NCBI GenBank assembly: GCA_003342815.1
Contig: PTEX01000003.1
Location: 2,946,567-3,010,566, forward strand
DNA from: Eudromia elegans
Lineage: Eukaryota; Chordata; Aves; Tinamiformes; Tinamidae
Reading direction: 5' to 3'
Length of the DNA stretch: 64,000 nucleotides
Positions 41,289 through 52,215 of this stretch are shown here, piece after piece (within the stretch, counting starts at the first letter, position 1; each line of letters begins with the position of its first letter). Under the pieces are notes generated by a model. It was given only the letters and a program-made list of their open reading frames with translations, did not search any database and had not been told where the DNA came from. Position numbers and translations under genes: made by a program.

Positions 41289-41426
41289 CTGGTCCATTAA
41301 GGAAGTCTTTGATTTGCACTGTGACAAGAGGAGGTGGAATGCCACTCTTGGTGTCCACTTCTCCCGCTACTGTCTGCAACCAAATCTTGCAGTAATCCAG
41401 CGCTTCCGGCAGAGTCTTGCCAGGAT
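41289..41426 (-). CDS. VPS13B: VPS13B internal exon, 138 bp
   Basis: Translated on the minus strand it reads PGKTLPEALDYC, then IWLQTVAGE, then SGIPPPLVTVQIKDFLNGP. This is the continuation of the VPS13B chain after the 703-bp exon. The junction codon is restored by G from the upstream exon plus AT here, giving an Asp before Pro-Gly-Lys. The acceptor is ATTACCCATAG|ATC, with a modest pyrimidine tract, and the donor is CCAG|GTAAGCAT. The exon enters with two bases of a split codon and leaves after one base. It is too short and lacks an internal Met, so it does not show as a long open frame; recognition rests on family similarity and on phase agreement on both sides. By family knowledge it forms part of the repeating beta-groove body that builds the lipid channel. 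Confidence 0.94.
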
Positions 41427-44189
41427 CTATGGGTAATAAGGATCATGTGATATATAACAAAATCCTACATACAAAATTAAGTAAATTAAAATGCTCAAAA
41501 TATATATATACAGTGTATATACACAGTGGTTAGTATTCCGAATACTACCGTTATACACAGCACTTGTGACAGTAGAAGTGCATATGCATGTAAGGCAGAC
41601 ATACATATGCTGGCATACATATGCATACAGGTCATAGCAGTAATGGTGCTCAATACAAAAAATCTGCAAAGAATAGTAAGTAAACGACTAAAAAATAGCA
41701 CCTGCCACATGATGACTTCCAATGCCCCATAATTTTAGCATTAATCATGATGACACTTCAAGAGTGCTTGCAAAGGGATCACTCCTTAAAAGTTGCTACC
41801 ATATTTTCACTGCCACATAGCAAAAATAGCAACAGAAATACAAATTATGAAGGCTAAAAGGGGAGAATGTTGAGCACAGAGCATAGTGACGATGCAGTTA
41901 CACCAACCATATCATGTTTAGCTTTGGAAAATCAGTAGCTACATTTTTATATCATCCTGAATGGTATTACTTAGATCAGCCTTTAATATTATAAAGGACA
42001 TTGAAATTAATTTCCTCCAAGTGCTATGTATTTTTTCATTTTCTATATATCACAGATGGTAAAAAGAGCAATGTACAAAGACTTTTTAATCTTCAGCAAC
42101 TCATGTAATAGTCCTGAATTCTGATATTGCACATCTTAAATTCTAAATGCTCTATCATTCTTTAGGACCAAGACTACTATATTAACCACAGACTGCCTGC
42201 CTTATCCTTAAAGATTTAAGGAGAATTTCTTAATGAAATTTCATCTTTCCCATTTTCAGTCATTTAAAATTTGTTCTAATTGTTTTATTTAACTAACTGA
42301 GATTTACTGATTGAATACCTTTCAAGAGTAGTATTTACAAACCTACTATTATAGTCAACATATGGTAACATGGCATCACAGTCATCTGTGGACTGGGTAT
42401 ATAAAGTCAGCTTTGGAATTTGTATTTCTTGACCTTATCATGTGATTCATATAAAACTTGGCACATATGAACCCTTTTGTGATTTCAAAGAACCTACTGA
42501 AACCAATTGATCATGACTTTAGATCTATATGGAAAAGATCAAAAGTTAGCACATTCTTCTGGTTTTATTTGATCAATTTTCAGGCAATGACTTTGTGGTA
42601 ATATTTGTACTCCATGGCATATACATTACAGCCTTTCCTTCACTTTATTCCCACTACACATTTATAAAGTCAGCTCTCAACAGTTATTTAAGAGCTGTCA
42701 CTACATACTGCAGATTTGTGTATTTTCCACGCAAATTTCTACATTTTTTAACAGCTTTTAGCCTTTTTTTTTAATTACTCTAACCAGAATGGTATGTATG
42801 TCACACTCCCTTTTCTATAGCTAATGCTTTAGGGAATACCTTCTTTTCCTTTACCAAGAGTTTGTCTAATGTACTGAAAATAATAATAAGAAAAAAACTT
42901 TATTACCAAACTATACATTAAAAATACATATATACAGTCTTGGAGTTGTTCTGACCATGAATGTGACCTTTGACTTGGTTCCATATCACAGCATCTTTCT
43001 TTGTGCTGGTAGCATGTGACAAACAATATAGCTACATTTTTTAGAGCGTATAGTGAAAATCATTGGAAAACTTATAGAACATTGTGCAGTGAATGTCATT
43101 GGATCAATTAAATTGATCTAGGCTATTGTTCCTGCTGAAAAATATTGCAATATGCCATTATTTTGTCTCATTTCTGATGCACTGCATAGAGCAGCCTAGA
43201 GCAATTACTGTTCTCTTTCATAGAGCAGCATAGACTAACCACTGTTTTTTAAGAAAATCCAGTAAATTTAGCCAAATATTTCTGTTGCAGAATACATCAA
43301 CTGTTTTTCCTATTCTCCTAAGATGTGTTTATGTTATGAAATACCTAATAATTATTAAAAGATGTAAGTATTTAAAGATTAAAATACCTCTGATGAAAAG
43401 AAGTTACATAGCAGACAGTCCTTGCATGACAGGATACACTAGCTGTACAAACACAACCCTCAGCGTGCTTAGAATGACAGCACTAAAGCAGAGATTCAAA
43501 AAATAGAAAATAAAAATAAAAAGGAATGGGGAATTTCAGAAAATTTGGTCTGTCATGAGTCCAAAGAGTCCAGCACTGACATCTCTCCACTACTTGTGGC
43601 ACAGCATGAATAATGGAAGACTCCAGCACTTATGGAATAGGAACACAACACAAAGACACTACACTCACCAACAGGACATATCAATTTTGACTCAGCATTT
43701 GCTCTATAGCTTTCAAGTTTTTTTAATCTTTTTTCTTTTTTTAGTTCAGGTAAGACTTTACCAAAACACAAAACAACTGTGTTATCCTGAAACTGAGACC
43801 ATGCTAGAATCAGGATACTTGTGTTCATACAATCTGGCATGCAAGGTAATAAATCTGAGGGGCCATGCAAAGAACTGCTTGAGCTTTCCATGTCCATGGC
43901 ACAGTTAATTTGGAACCTGGACAGCAGACTTAACTGTACATCCAAGTGTGCCAGATGTGGATCAATAAATTAGTTGTTATATAATGAGAAGAAAGCTAGA
44001 AGAAATCCAGAGACAGACTGTTCTGGTGTGTGTCTCAAAAACTTGAATGGAGTTTGAGGGGAGCTACAAAATGCATCTGCCTAGGACAAATTTATTTATA
44101 TAAAAGGTAAGAGGAGTAAAATAATGTATCTTGTTGACATGCTTTCCACAGCAGAAAACAGCATTTTCAAGGCATTATGGATCAAGAAA

Positions 44190-44473
44190 GGAATAAAACA
44201 TGTGGGGTGCCACAGGGCATAAATATTATCATGGAAGCAATACAGTGAAAAGGCAAATTGAGGCTAGAAAGTAAGGAATTCCTGATGGTGCAATCTATTA
44301 GAAAAAGGACTCTTCTCCCTCAAGGAAATGATGGAAATGTTCAGAATGTTTAAAAATACACTTGACAGAAGACTATGAAATATACAATAGGGAACAATTA
44401 TGCGTCAGCAGGGAACTAGTCTGAATAATGTATTATAATAGGTCATTCCCATTTCCATTTTCTATGATTCTCC
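44190..44473 (+). mobile_element. Ancient CR1 3'-end fragment
   Basis: Plus-strand sequence follows the 3' UTR of old amniote CR1 elements: GGAATTCCTGATGGTGCAAT, CTCAAGGAAATGATGGAAATG, ATAGGGAACAATTATGCGTC, AGCAGGGAACTAGTCTG, ending at TTTTCTATGATTCT. Divergence is high and there is no coding capacity. The 5' boundary is uncertain and the element may extend left to about 43.9 kb. Confidence 0.75.
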
Positions 44474-44868
44474 CAAAAATCAACACTTAAATTTGCAGTT
44501 ATTTGTATAAAGAAAATGCTGGAGAACACCCAGGGGATGCATATATAAATAAAAGGAGAGGGTAGAATTACTCCACAGCAAGCCAAAAGAGAGAAAAGAA
44601 AAGCTCGCAAAGTGAAGAGCGGCGAAGGGGGCCGGCAATTCCACTCCCGACGTGCTGTGAAAAACTTGCCTGTGGCAGTAAGAGCAAAACGGTGAGACAA
44701 CTGCCCCGGCTTGACAACCAGGGCTCTGTTACAAAATCGGTGAGACTGAGAAGCTGGGAGGCCTTGAATATCTTCCACAGTATTTCTCTTTTTTTTTTTT
44801 TTTTAGTAGAATGAACGGAAAAAAAATCCCCAGCTATTTTTGTACCCACCCAAACAACCCAAATAAGC

Positions 44869-45240
44869 TCAAGTGCCACCGCGGCCGCGGGGACTCCGCG
44901 ACGCGCTGCGCCTCGGGGGGATCCCAGCGTGATCCACGGCCACCTCGGCAGGCCAGCACAGCGCCGCAGTCCTCCCTGCCCCAGACCCGCAGCGCCGAGC
45001 TCGGCCTTGCTTTGGCAAGGGCTTCCCCTGGTATCCGAGGAACCCAAACGGGGAGACAACTCGGGAAGCGCCACCCAAGCAGCTGTGTCAGGAAGACAGA
45101 GCAGCGCTGGGTGTCACCAGAGCCGCGCGGCGGCAGGTTCCCGGCGGCCCCCAGCCCACGTCCCTCCGGGCCAGCAGGGCTCCGTGTGCTCCCGGCTACC
45201 GCATCTGCGCTTCAGGAGGTCCTGCCATCAAAGGGGTGGG
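44869..45240. other. CpG-rich intronic patch (no exon recognised)
   Basis: About 370 bases that are strongly GC-rich and CpG-dense in an AT-rich intron, including the 12-bp palindrome CCGCGGCCGCGG at 44879-44890. Frames are open on both strands (147 codons plus, part of a 168-codon frame minus), as expected from composition. Neither translation is a family I recognise. It is not needed for VPS13B, since the flanking exons join in phase. It could be an alternative promoter, an unmethylated orphan CpG island or a product of GC-biased conversion. Confidence 0.7.
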
Positions 45241-46307
45241 CGTTAAAAAAATAATAACAAATAAAAAAACAGGAATAATTTTAGGTGGCCTCACAATGGC
45301 CACGATGTTTGCTGGCAGAAGCTGAAGAAATTCCATGCGTAATAAGAAATATTCACGGGGAAACTTCTCCCCTGCCAAATGACCAGGCCGCACAATCTCC
45401 TCTTTAAAAACAAACAAACAAACAAATACAAGAAATATTTTTCAAGAATGCCCAGAGCACCATGCTCAGGAAATGAGGCAATTTTGTATCTGGATTGCAT
45501 TACCTGAAACAAAGCAAATAGAGATTTTGAAAAAATATTTATAAAAGCGACTTATGAGATTACATTAAAAACAATTGCACCCAGTTTTATTTAAGTGGAA
45601 ATGGCCAATGATCTATTTGCCAAAAGTAATGGCTAGCAGATGCCACTTCTGTTAAACACAGGATGAGCACTGAATGGAAAGGTTGTTTTACAGTATCTTT
45701 TAGGCTGTTTATACAGAATCTTACAAGTCAGACCAGTGAAAAGCTACTCTTTTGAATGACGTTTACTGAGTAGCTAATATTTATCCTATTAATTATTTAC
45801 TTTGTTTTGAAGTTCCCATCCCTGGTGCTAAGTAACATAATTGCAATCAAGCTGTGCATTTACAGAAATAATTTAAAACACAAATGGAGCACAACCATAA
45901 TAAAATTCAGCCTCCAGTATAATATCCTAATAAGCTCCCTCCTCCTACAAACTGACTTGCCAGTGGACACGGTTTGAAAGGAAGGCTGAGGAAATTGAAA
46001 GCACAACCTCTTTGGCTCGGTCTTTGGCTCCGAGCTAGGCAAGCGCTCCCTTACAGAGACCCTGGCTTGCTGGAAATGTGCTACTACTAATTGCTAATTA
46101 ACTTCCTAACAGTATTTAACTCTTGAAGAGTCATTTTCCTCCTGTTTTCTTCTTAAGTTTTCTTTCTTTCATCTTTCATAAATAAAACAAAAAATAACAT
46201 GGCCAGTGAACAGAGGAGCCAAGCGCTCCAGACGAAGAACTTCATTTGGGTGCTCTAAGGCCAGTGCAATTCCCTCCTGTATAAATGAGCGAAGCTCACT
46301 ATGTTCG

Positions 46308-46325
46308 ATTTGCATCTATTTGCAT
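46308..46325 (+). promoter_or_regulatory. Paired POU octamer motifs, 10 bp apart
   Basis: Two exact ATTTGCAT octamers at 46308-46315 and 46318-46325 lie in direct orientation, one helical turn apart. The surrounding 300 bases are high-complexity and free of repeats. POU-domain proteins bind this octamer by established knowledge; function here is inference. Confidence 0.35.
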
Positions 46326-49300
46326 TTGTTCTATTATCATTCAAAAATAAGAAGCAAATGGGTATTCCAATTAAAATGTAGGTAGTTTCATATCAACATC
46401 AAAATCTTTGGAAGCAGCAGGTTACCATAAGGCAGCAAGCTTGGCTTTGGCACCAGGAAAAACAGCTTTGATGGAAAACAAAACCAGGTCTAAACTACTA
46501 CTAACTTTTCTTTATCCTAGCATTTTCTTTGGAGCTATCTTACATCAACAAATAAGACACTTGTAGCTTCCTAACAGAATCTTACTCTTGCTTCTACCTT
46601 TCAAGATTTGAATGAACTGTTTTAAAACTGCAGTTTTCTTTTCCTTTCACAAAAGCAGAGTATTTCCTAACACCTAGTTCCTTGCAGTTGGATTAACAGG
46701 AGTCAGATCTTTACTTCCACACAACATTCCAAACAATTCTTCCAAGTGCATGAGAACATTCCTAAAATACCTGTATGTGGCATATAGGGTCTGTATCTAC
46801 ACAGAGTGATGATTTGAAATGGCAGAATTGTTATCAGCAATTACTTATTAGTTGTTATAATTTGCATCTAAGTAACCTAGTTCATATAGACTTTGACTGT
46901 ATATAATCATCATGCATGTCTCTCTCTCTTAGACAAGGCTAAATTTTTCAGGTTGTGATGAAATTTGCCCTGACCTCCAGAGCTGAGGCCGTGGTATTGC
47001 CTATCTCTACCCTAAGGTACAACACACACAATGTTCTCATCAGACCTGATTGCTCAGTTCCACTGCCTAAATGCTTCTCAAAAGTGAATATATTTCACAA
47101 GTTTTTAAAACTAGGTTTATATACATCTTATATGTCTGTTTGTGTGCTGCTCCCATTCTGTTGTGACATTCCCTGTAAATTAAACACCGTTTCTGCCCCT
47201 TCCCATCGTACAGTCCTTGACATACAGAGAAATGTAAGATTTTAGCAAACTTTTTATCATTCTTCAGTTGGATGATATATCTCTTTCCAATAAATTGTCA
47301 GTGATCGATCAGTCATAATATCAAGCAAAACTGGCGTAATTGGCCAAATTGACTGGAGCAACTTAGCACATGCAGCACAAAGCTCCTGGTCGTATATCAT
47401 ATAATATATTGTCATATATAGCATATTGCAGTTAGTGGCAGTATTCCCTCCAATACATGTGACAGAGATTAAAAATAGAAATTTTCAAAAGTAACATGTT
47501 ACTACAGCAGCATGACAACATTAATCCTAAATGAGGCAATTGCAAGCACAGCAGGCCTTCTCAAACAAAAGGCAATAAAAACATTGTATTACCTATTCTG
47601 CTGTGTGAGCTAGCATGCACCTTTAAGCGTGGATTATTTTTACTAACTTTTAAAATCTATTTAGGATAGTGCTTTTAGGTATTAGACTTCGGCACCTACT
47701 TCTCTCAATTTTTTTTGAGGTGAGCCCTGAGCCTTAGGCATACAAGTTCTGCCGTCCCCTAACGTGCAACTGCTGTTTCCACATTGCTTTATGGAGGAAA
47801 AGGCACATTTGTCTGTCATGGACACAGGAAAAAAGAAAAAATAAATAAAGAGACATCCACGTATCCTTGGTGCCCCCGCAAGACCTCTGCAGGTCTCGCT
47901 GAACAGCTGTGGGGAGCTGGAGGACTCAGGCTATGTCTTCCTACTCCCTTCATTACTTAAACATCTTGTCATGTTTCTGGGATCTCTGATCCACTTTGAA
48001 TTTGTAGGAAGAATCAAATACAGGTTGTGGACAGACTATTTTTTCTAGAATAAAAAACTCTCTGCACCCACAGAGATTTGACTGTTGGAAGGATCAGGAA
48101 GCTAATACTGTGATTCTAAGCAACAGAAGCCAAATGGAGAATCTGGCCCAGTTTATTGGCAATGTGGTAGCAGCTTGAAGAAGGACACACTTAAATACGT
48201 CAGACATAAGACATGAAGAAGCTCAGCAGCATCTTCTCAAAACACTAAGTCAATGAGGTTGTGACCTCTAACTTACAATCATTCCTATGTTATCTTTCAA
48301 GCTTTCCTTAATCTTACCAGCCATGGACAAGACTCATTCACATCGACAACAGTAGTTCAAAATGTGCCTGGGAACATATTCTCAACCTCATAATGTACTG
48401 ATAAGTTCAATATAGAGAGATGGAAAACAATCTTATTTTATAACCTAATAAAATGTGAAACCTTTTACCCTATATATCCTATTTTCTCAGATGACTTGAT
48501 CACATGGAATTTATCATCTAGATAATAAAAATAGCTTCTCTTTCTTTATTACTATACTTCTGTCTATATATTTAATGATAAATGGACACAGAATTTATTT
48601 GTGAAGCTCTATTGAGGCGATGTTATTTTTTGCTTAAAGTCACAAATGGTATACAGGTGAATATTCATCACCATGTATTTAAAAATCAGGAGAAACAGAA
48701 CTGCCTCAAAAATTTCTTATTAGTCATTGTAGCAATTAAAAACATGGTATTTCACCATCTTTTTACTTTTGCTGAGACAAGCGAGCAACAGTAGGGAAAT
48801 ATGAAAGTGGAAACAAGAATGAAAAAAAAAGACGACGACTTCATCCTATTTTATGTATCTTTTCTTCAGCTGTGCACTCTTCCTCTTTCTGTTCACTCTC
48901 TCTTTTAAGAAATTTTATTATCTTTAAGATTTCCAAAGAAAGTTTAAATTCATTGAAATAGTCCGTTGTATAGACAGCATTTTAATGCCAATGTTCAAAA
49001 GACACTACCTCACGCCACAAAGCTTCAGTAGAGCTAGATGAAAGTATTCTACTTTTCATAATTCACGTGTTGTAAGAAATTTGGCAAGAGAAAAACCAGC
49101 TACATTTTTGACCTACAGCTCCCATTCAGCAGGGAACTTAACAGAACACACTCTTCTGGCTGCTCTTTCAGCAGTTCCCTGCTTCCTCATTGAAACATTT
49201 TTTGGTAACATTCTGCAGGGGAAAGAGCTATCTCATTAAAGTCATACACCCAGTGCTGGCAGGCCGACAAAAGAATCACAACCCTTCGACTTCTCTTCAG

Positions 49301-49375
49301 TTGTGCAGGTAAGACAAAGGAATTTTCAGAAAGACTTTTTTCCTCTTCAGCAGTTACTCATGACTATAAACAAAG

Positions 49376-49469
49376 AAACAGAGAGAAAGAGAGAGAGAGA
49401 AAGAGGGAAAGAGAGAGAGAGAGAAGGAGAGAGAGAGAGAAGGAGAGAAAGAGAGAGAAAGAGAGAAAA

Positions 49470-49509
<40 letters not shown>
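49376..49509 (+). repeat. GA-rich microsatellite, about 134 bp
   Basis: Almost pure GA/GAAA/GGGA repeats on the plus strand, with occasional A or G phase slips. On the transcribed (minus) strand it is a CU-rich tract starting 587 bases downstream of the 703-bp exon donor. It produces a spurious Arg-Glu-rich open frame on the plus strand. Confidence 0.97.
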
Positions 49510-50095
49510 CTTAAACCTTAACAAAAGGACATTTATTAAGAGAAGGAGAGTTCTGCTGTTCAGCTGAATAAAAGCTGAACATAGATGGCATCATTACACA
49601 TCATATGGAAGATCACTACAGTTCTCTTACAGTTCATGATCAAAACACCAGTTGCTTCTACAATGTTTTTGGTTTTGCTTTAAATTTTATCAGTAGGCTA
49701 AAAGGAGAAAATACTGTAACTCTCAGTCATAAAAATGCTTTTTATGAAATCAGCTCAACTTTCAAACCCTTAGTTCCTCAGAAAACATTGCAGTGTTAAG
49801 GTAGTGCAACAATCCATACTGAAAGCTCTACTGCGGCAGAAATATTGAGGAACAGGAAGAACTGATTCCTAGAAGGGTAGATGTTCATTCATGTCAAACA
49901 TTTTACACACCTGGCTTGACTCAGCTGAGGTGTATAATCCTACAAATACCTGTACTTACTGACTGATTTATTTACTGATGGATTTTTAAAGATACTCTTG
50001 TAGTCCATTAGTTGTATTCTCTTTCCCCACTCCACTACTGTGAGAAGTCCCGTTATCTTGGCAGATTTTACCAGGAAGGAACTGAGCAATCTTAC

Positions 50096-50798
50096 CTGTA
50101 CACTTGTAGTCCGAGGCTACTCCTTTGAGCCCTGCATCAAACATGGATATTTCCACCTTTTGCTTCCGGTGGTGGCAGCTGAGGAGCACCGAGGGCTGCG
50201 ACACGACAAGGTAGAGGAAGGGCTGGAGCTCCACGTCGCCGGCGCCGCGGCGCCCCGGCTGCCGCACGATGGTTATGCCAAGGGCTTGCCGGGCCGACGA
50301 CCTCGTGGAAGCGTGCAGGCTTTCCAGGGACAGGAGCCCCGCTTTCCTCCCCGCGGCCAGCGGAGCGTTGCTGTTCAGCAGATCCTCCGCCGTGACGGAG
50401 GAGATGCCTTCCTGATGGGCCTTCTCGCCATCGCGGCGGCTCCCCGAGCCCAAGTCCGGAAGGTTCAGGGAGCTTTTGCTTATTTTCTCGCCATCTTTAT
50501 GGTCTGACGGGGGTTTTGGTTTAGGCAAAGCGGTACACGAGTACGTCATAAGAGAGATCCGACTCGCTGTAACGAAAACGTCGAAGGGGATGAAATTCAG
50601 ATTCTTCACAATGGAAGACTGGCGCGAAGGGCGGGCGATGCGGTGCTGGCTGGCCCCGCTGTGCTGCTCTATCTGCACGATCCGGATCTTCACGCTGTCG
50701 CTGCCAATTCCACTGTCCTGCGCTCCACTGTAGCGGGAGGAAGTTTCAGCCGTTCCTCCATCGGACACATCCATTTTTTTCTGTTCTTGCTTGGAAAT
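50096..50798 (-). CDS. VPS13B: VPS13B internal exon, 703 bp (first exon of the gene inside the window)
   Basis: Encodes 234 codons plus one base of VPS13B, the Golgi-associated member of the VPS13 bridge-like lipid-transfer family (Cohen syndrome gene in humans). The conserved block includes QDSGIGSDSVKIRIVQIEQ, then SSIVKNLNFIPFD, a LESLHASTRSSARQALGI stretch, ITIVRQPGRRG and LLSCHHRKQKVEISMFDA. These match the mid-protein region of vertebrate VPS13B as I know it. The acceptor is TTTTCCTTCACAG before ATT TCC AAG and the donor is ACAG|GTAAGATT; the exon enters in phase 0 and leaves after one base. Between the conserved blocks lies a charged, low-complexity linker (roughly residues 95-150 of the exon) with a GC-rich, CpG-rich stretch. 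No stop or frameshift is seen. The antisense strand is also open for 155 codons, which is a by-product of the GC-rich codons. Confidence 0.96.
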
Positions 50799-51432
50799 CT
50801 GTGAAGGAAAATATTGTATTAACTTATAATATCCGTATCCCAACTATTTCCATTTCAGTGGCAACAAACAATCACTATAAAAACATGATGTTAAAAAAAG
50901 AGAATTATACAAAAAGCTGCCACGTTAAGTTTAACACAGTAATCATTCACTGAGAGACAGCAGGTGTCTGTTCCAATGAAATGATGACTCACAGCAGAAG
51001 CGGTGCCAAAAGGCCATGGAAGGAAAAACAGGAATAATCATTTCTAGACTTAAACAACTTCTTCATCTTTTTTTTTTTTTAAAAAAAACCCCCAACAACC
51101 CTCATTCCTTACACTTGAAAGAATCTACAAGAAATTTTTGGTTAAAAATCTAATAATATATCCTTTAAATAATATATTTTAAATAAAAAGTCTAAACAGA
51201 ACTGGTTTCTAGTTTGGAGCACTGATGCTCAAAACCGTTTTCGTTGGCGCTAAACTATTTTACGATGATTACATGAAATAGAATGCATTATTAATCTATT
51301 GCAAAAACATAAAAAGACTAAAAGGAAATTGTAAACTGAAATGTATAAATATTATGTTGTAGAAAGAATATTTTTCTTAGAGTCATAGAAGTGACAGCTG
51401 CATTATGTAAAACACTAAAGTTGAAGTAAGAG

Positions 51433-52215
51433 TCAGCAATATAAAGACTGCCTCTGTGATGGCGTAAGAGCTAAGACGAGCTCCCCAACCTCGGCTGTGG
51501 CATTCACAGGGCTCTGCCTGAGAAGCCTCTGCATGGAAAGCACGAGGAGGGTGCTGAGAGCGAGCGTCGTGCGCCCTGCCACTTTCTGTAACCCATTCCC
51601 TTGCACTGTCCAGGCCCCCTTGGGTGTTGCACTGGGAATGCTAGTGGGAATGTGGCTGTGCAGACCTTTTAGCAGCCATCCCTGCAGTTCGCGTTTGGGA
51701 ATTTGTCCACTCTCTTCTTTGAGCCTGCTGACACTGTCTGCACCCACAACCTCCTGGGGCAGTAAATTCCAGAAATCCAGTGGATATATGGATAGACATA
51801 ATTTCTTTTCTTTGTTTTTAATCAATCTTCTATTAGCTTCACTGCATTTCCCCTATTTCTTGTGCTGCAGGTTTTGAACTCCACATCTGGCTTTATCACT
51901 GCTTTTACGACTTTATAAACATTCATCACATGTCCCCTCAGTCTTTTCCTCTCCAGACTGGAGAGTCACAGCCATCTCAGTCTCTCCACACAAAGCAACT
52001 GCTCCTGCACCTCTGATCATTTTAGTTTTATATCTTCATGCTTTCTGTAATTCAGCCGTGCCCTATTTGGATATGCTACACAGTATTCAAGAACTGGCAT
52101 TGCTAGGGTTTTATACAGCAGCAAAATGATGCCTTCTGTCTCAATTTGCACTCTGATGCTGTCCAACTTTTTGATGTTTTTTTGGGACTGCTGCTGCACA
52201 TTTCCTCAATGATTT
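51433..52215 (-). mobile_element. Old CR1-like LINE fragment
   Basis: The minus strand carries decayed reverse-transcriptase C-terminal sequence (LLLYKTLAMPVLEYC near 52.1 kb, where CR1 has a Leu-Glu-Tyr-Cys block). It then has the 3' region with a FWNLLPQEVVGADSVSRLKEE-like stretch, of the kind translated from CR1-type 3' ends. On the plus strand the CTCCAGACTGGAGAG and ACACAGTATTCAAG phrases match inverted CR1 sequence. The family assignment below CR1 is not possible by eye, and the boundaries are approximate. Confidence 0.7.

Larger units (their letters stand above)
41427..50095 (-). other. VPS13B: VPS13B intron of 8,669 bp
   Basis: Donor GTAAGATT at 50095 and acceptor ACCCATAG at 41427. 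It contains an alternating TA/CA stretch near 41.5 kb, an ancient CR1 ending at 44.47 kb, a CpG-rich patch at 44.87-45.24 kb, paired octamer motifs at 46.31 kb and a 134-bp GA microsatellite at 49.38 kb. No exon is missing from the protein across this intron. Confidence 0.88.

Noticed and set aside
43553-43945. 130-codon minus and 117-codon plus overlapping frames
   Set aside because: Mutually antisense and without domain content; they lie beside or partly within decayed CR1 sequence.
44568-45254. 168-codon minus and 147-codon plus frames
   Set aside because: Composition-driven frames through the CpG-rich block; neither translation shows a domain or splice logic.
49303-49521. 72-codon plus-strand frame rich in Arg and Glu
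   Set aside because: It is simply the GA microsatellite translated; no gene context.
50040-50507. 155-codon plus-strand frame
   Set aside because: Antisense shadow of the 703-bp VPS13B exon, open because of GC-rich codons.
51433-51825. 130-codon minus-strand frame as a possible VPS13B exon
   Set aside because: The translation matches decayed CR1-type 3'-region sequence, not VPS13B.
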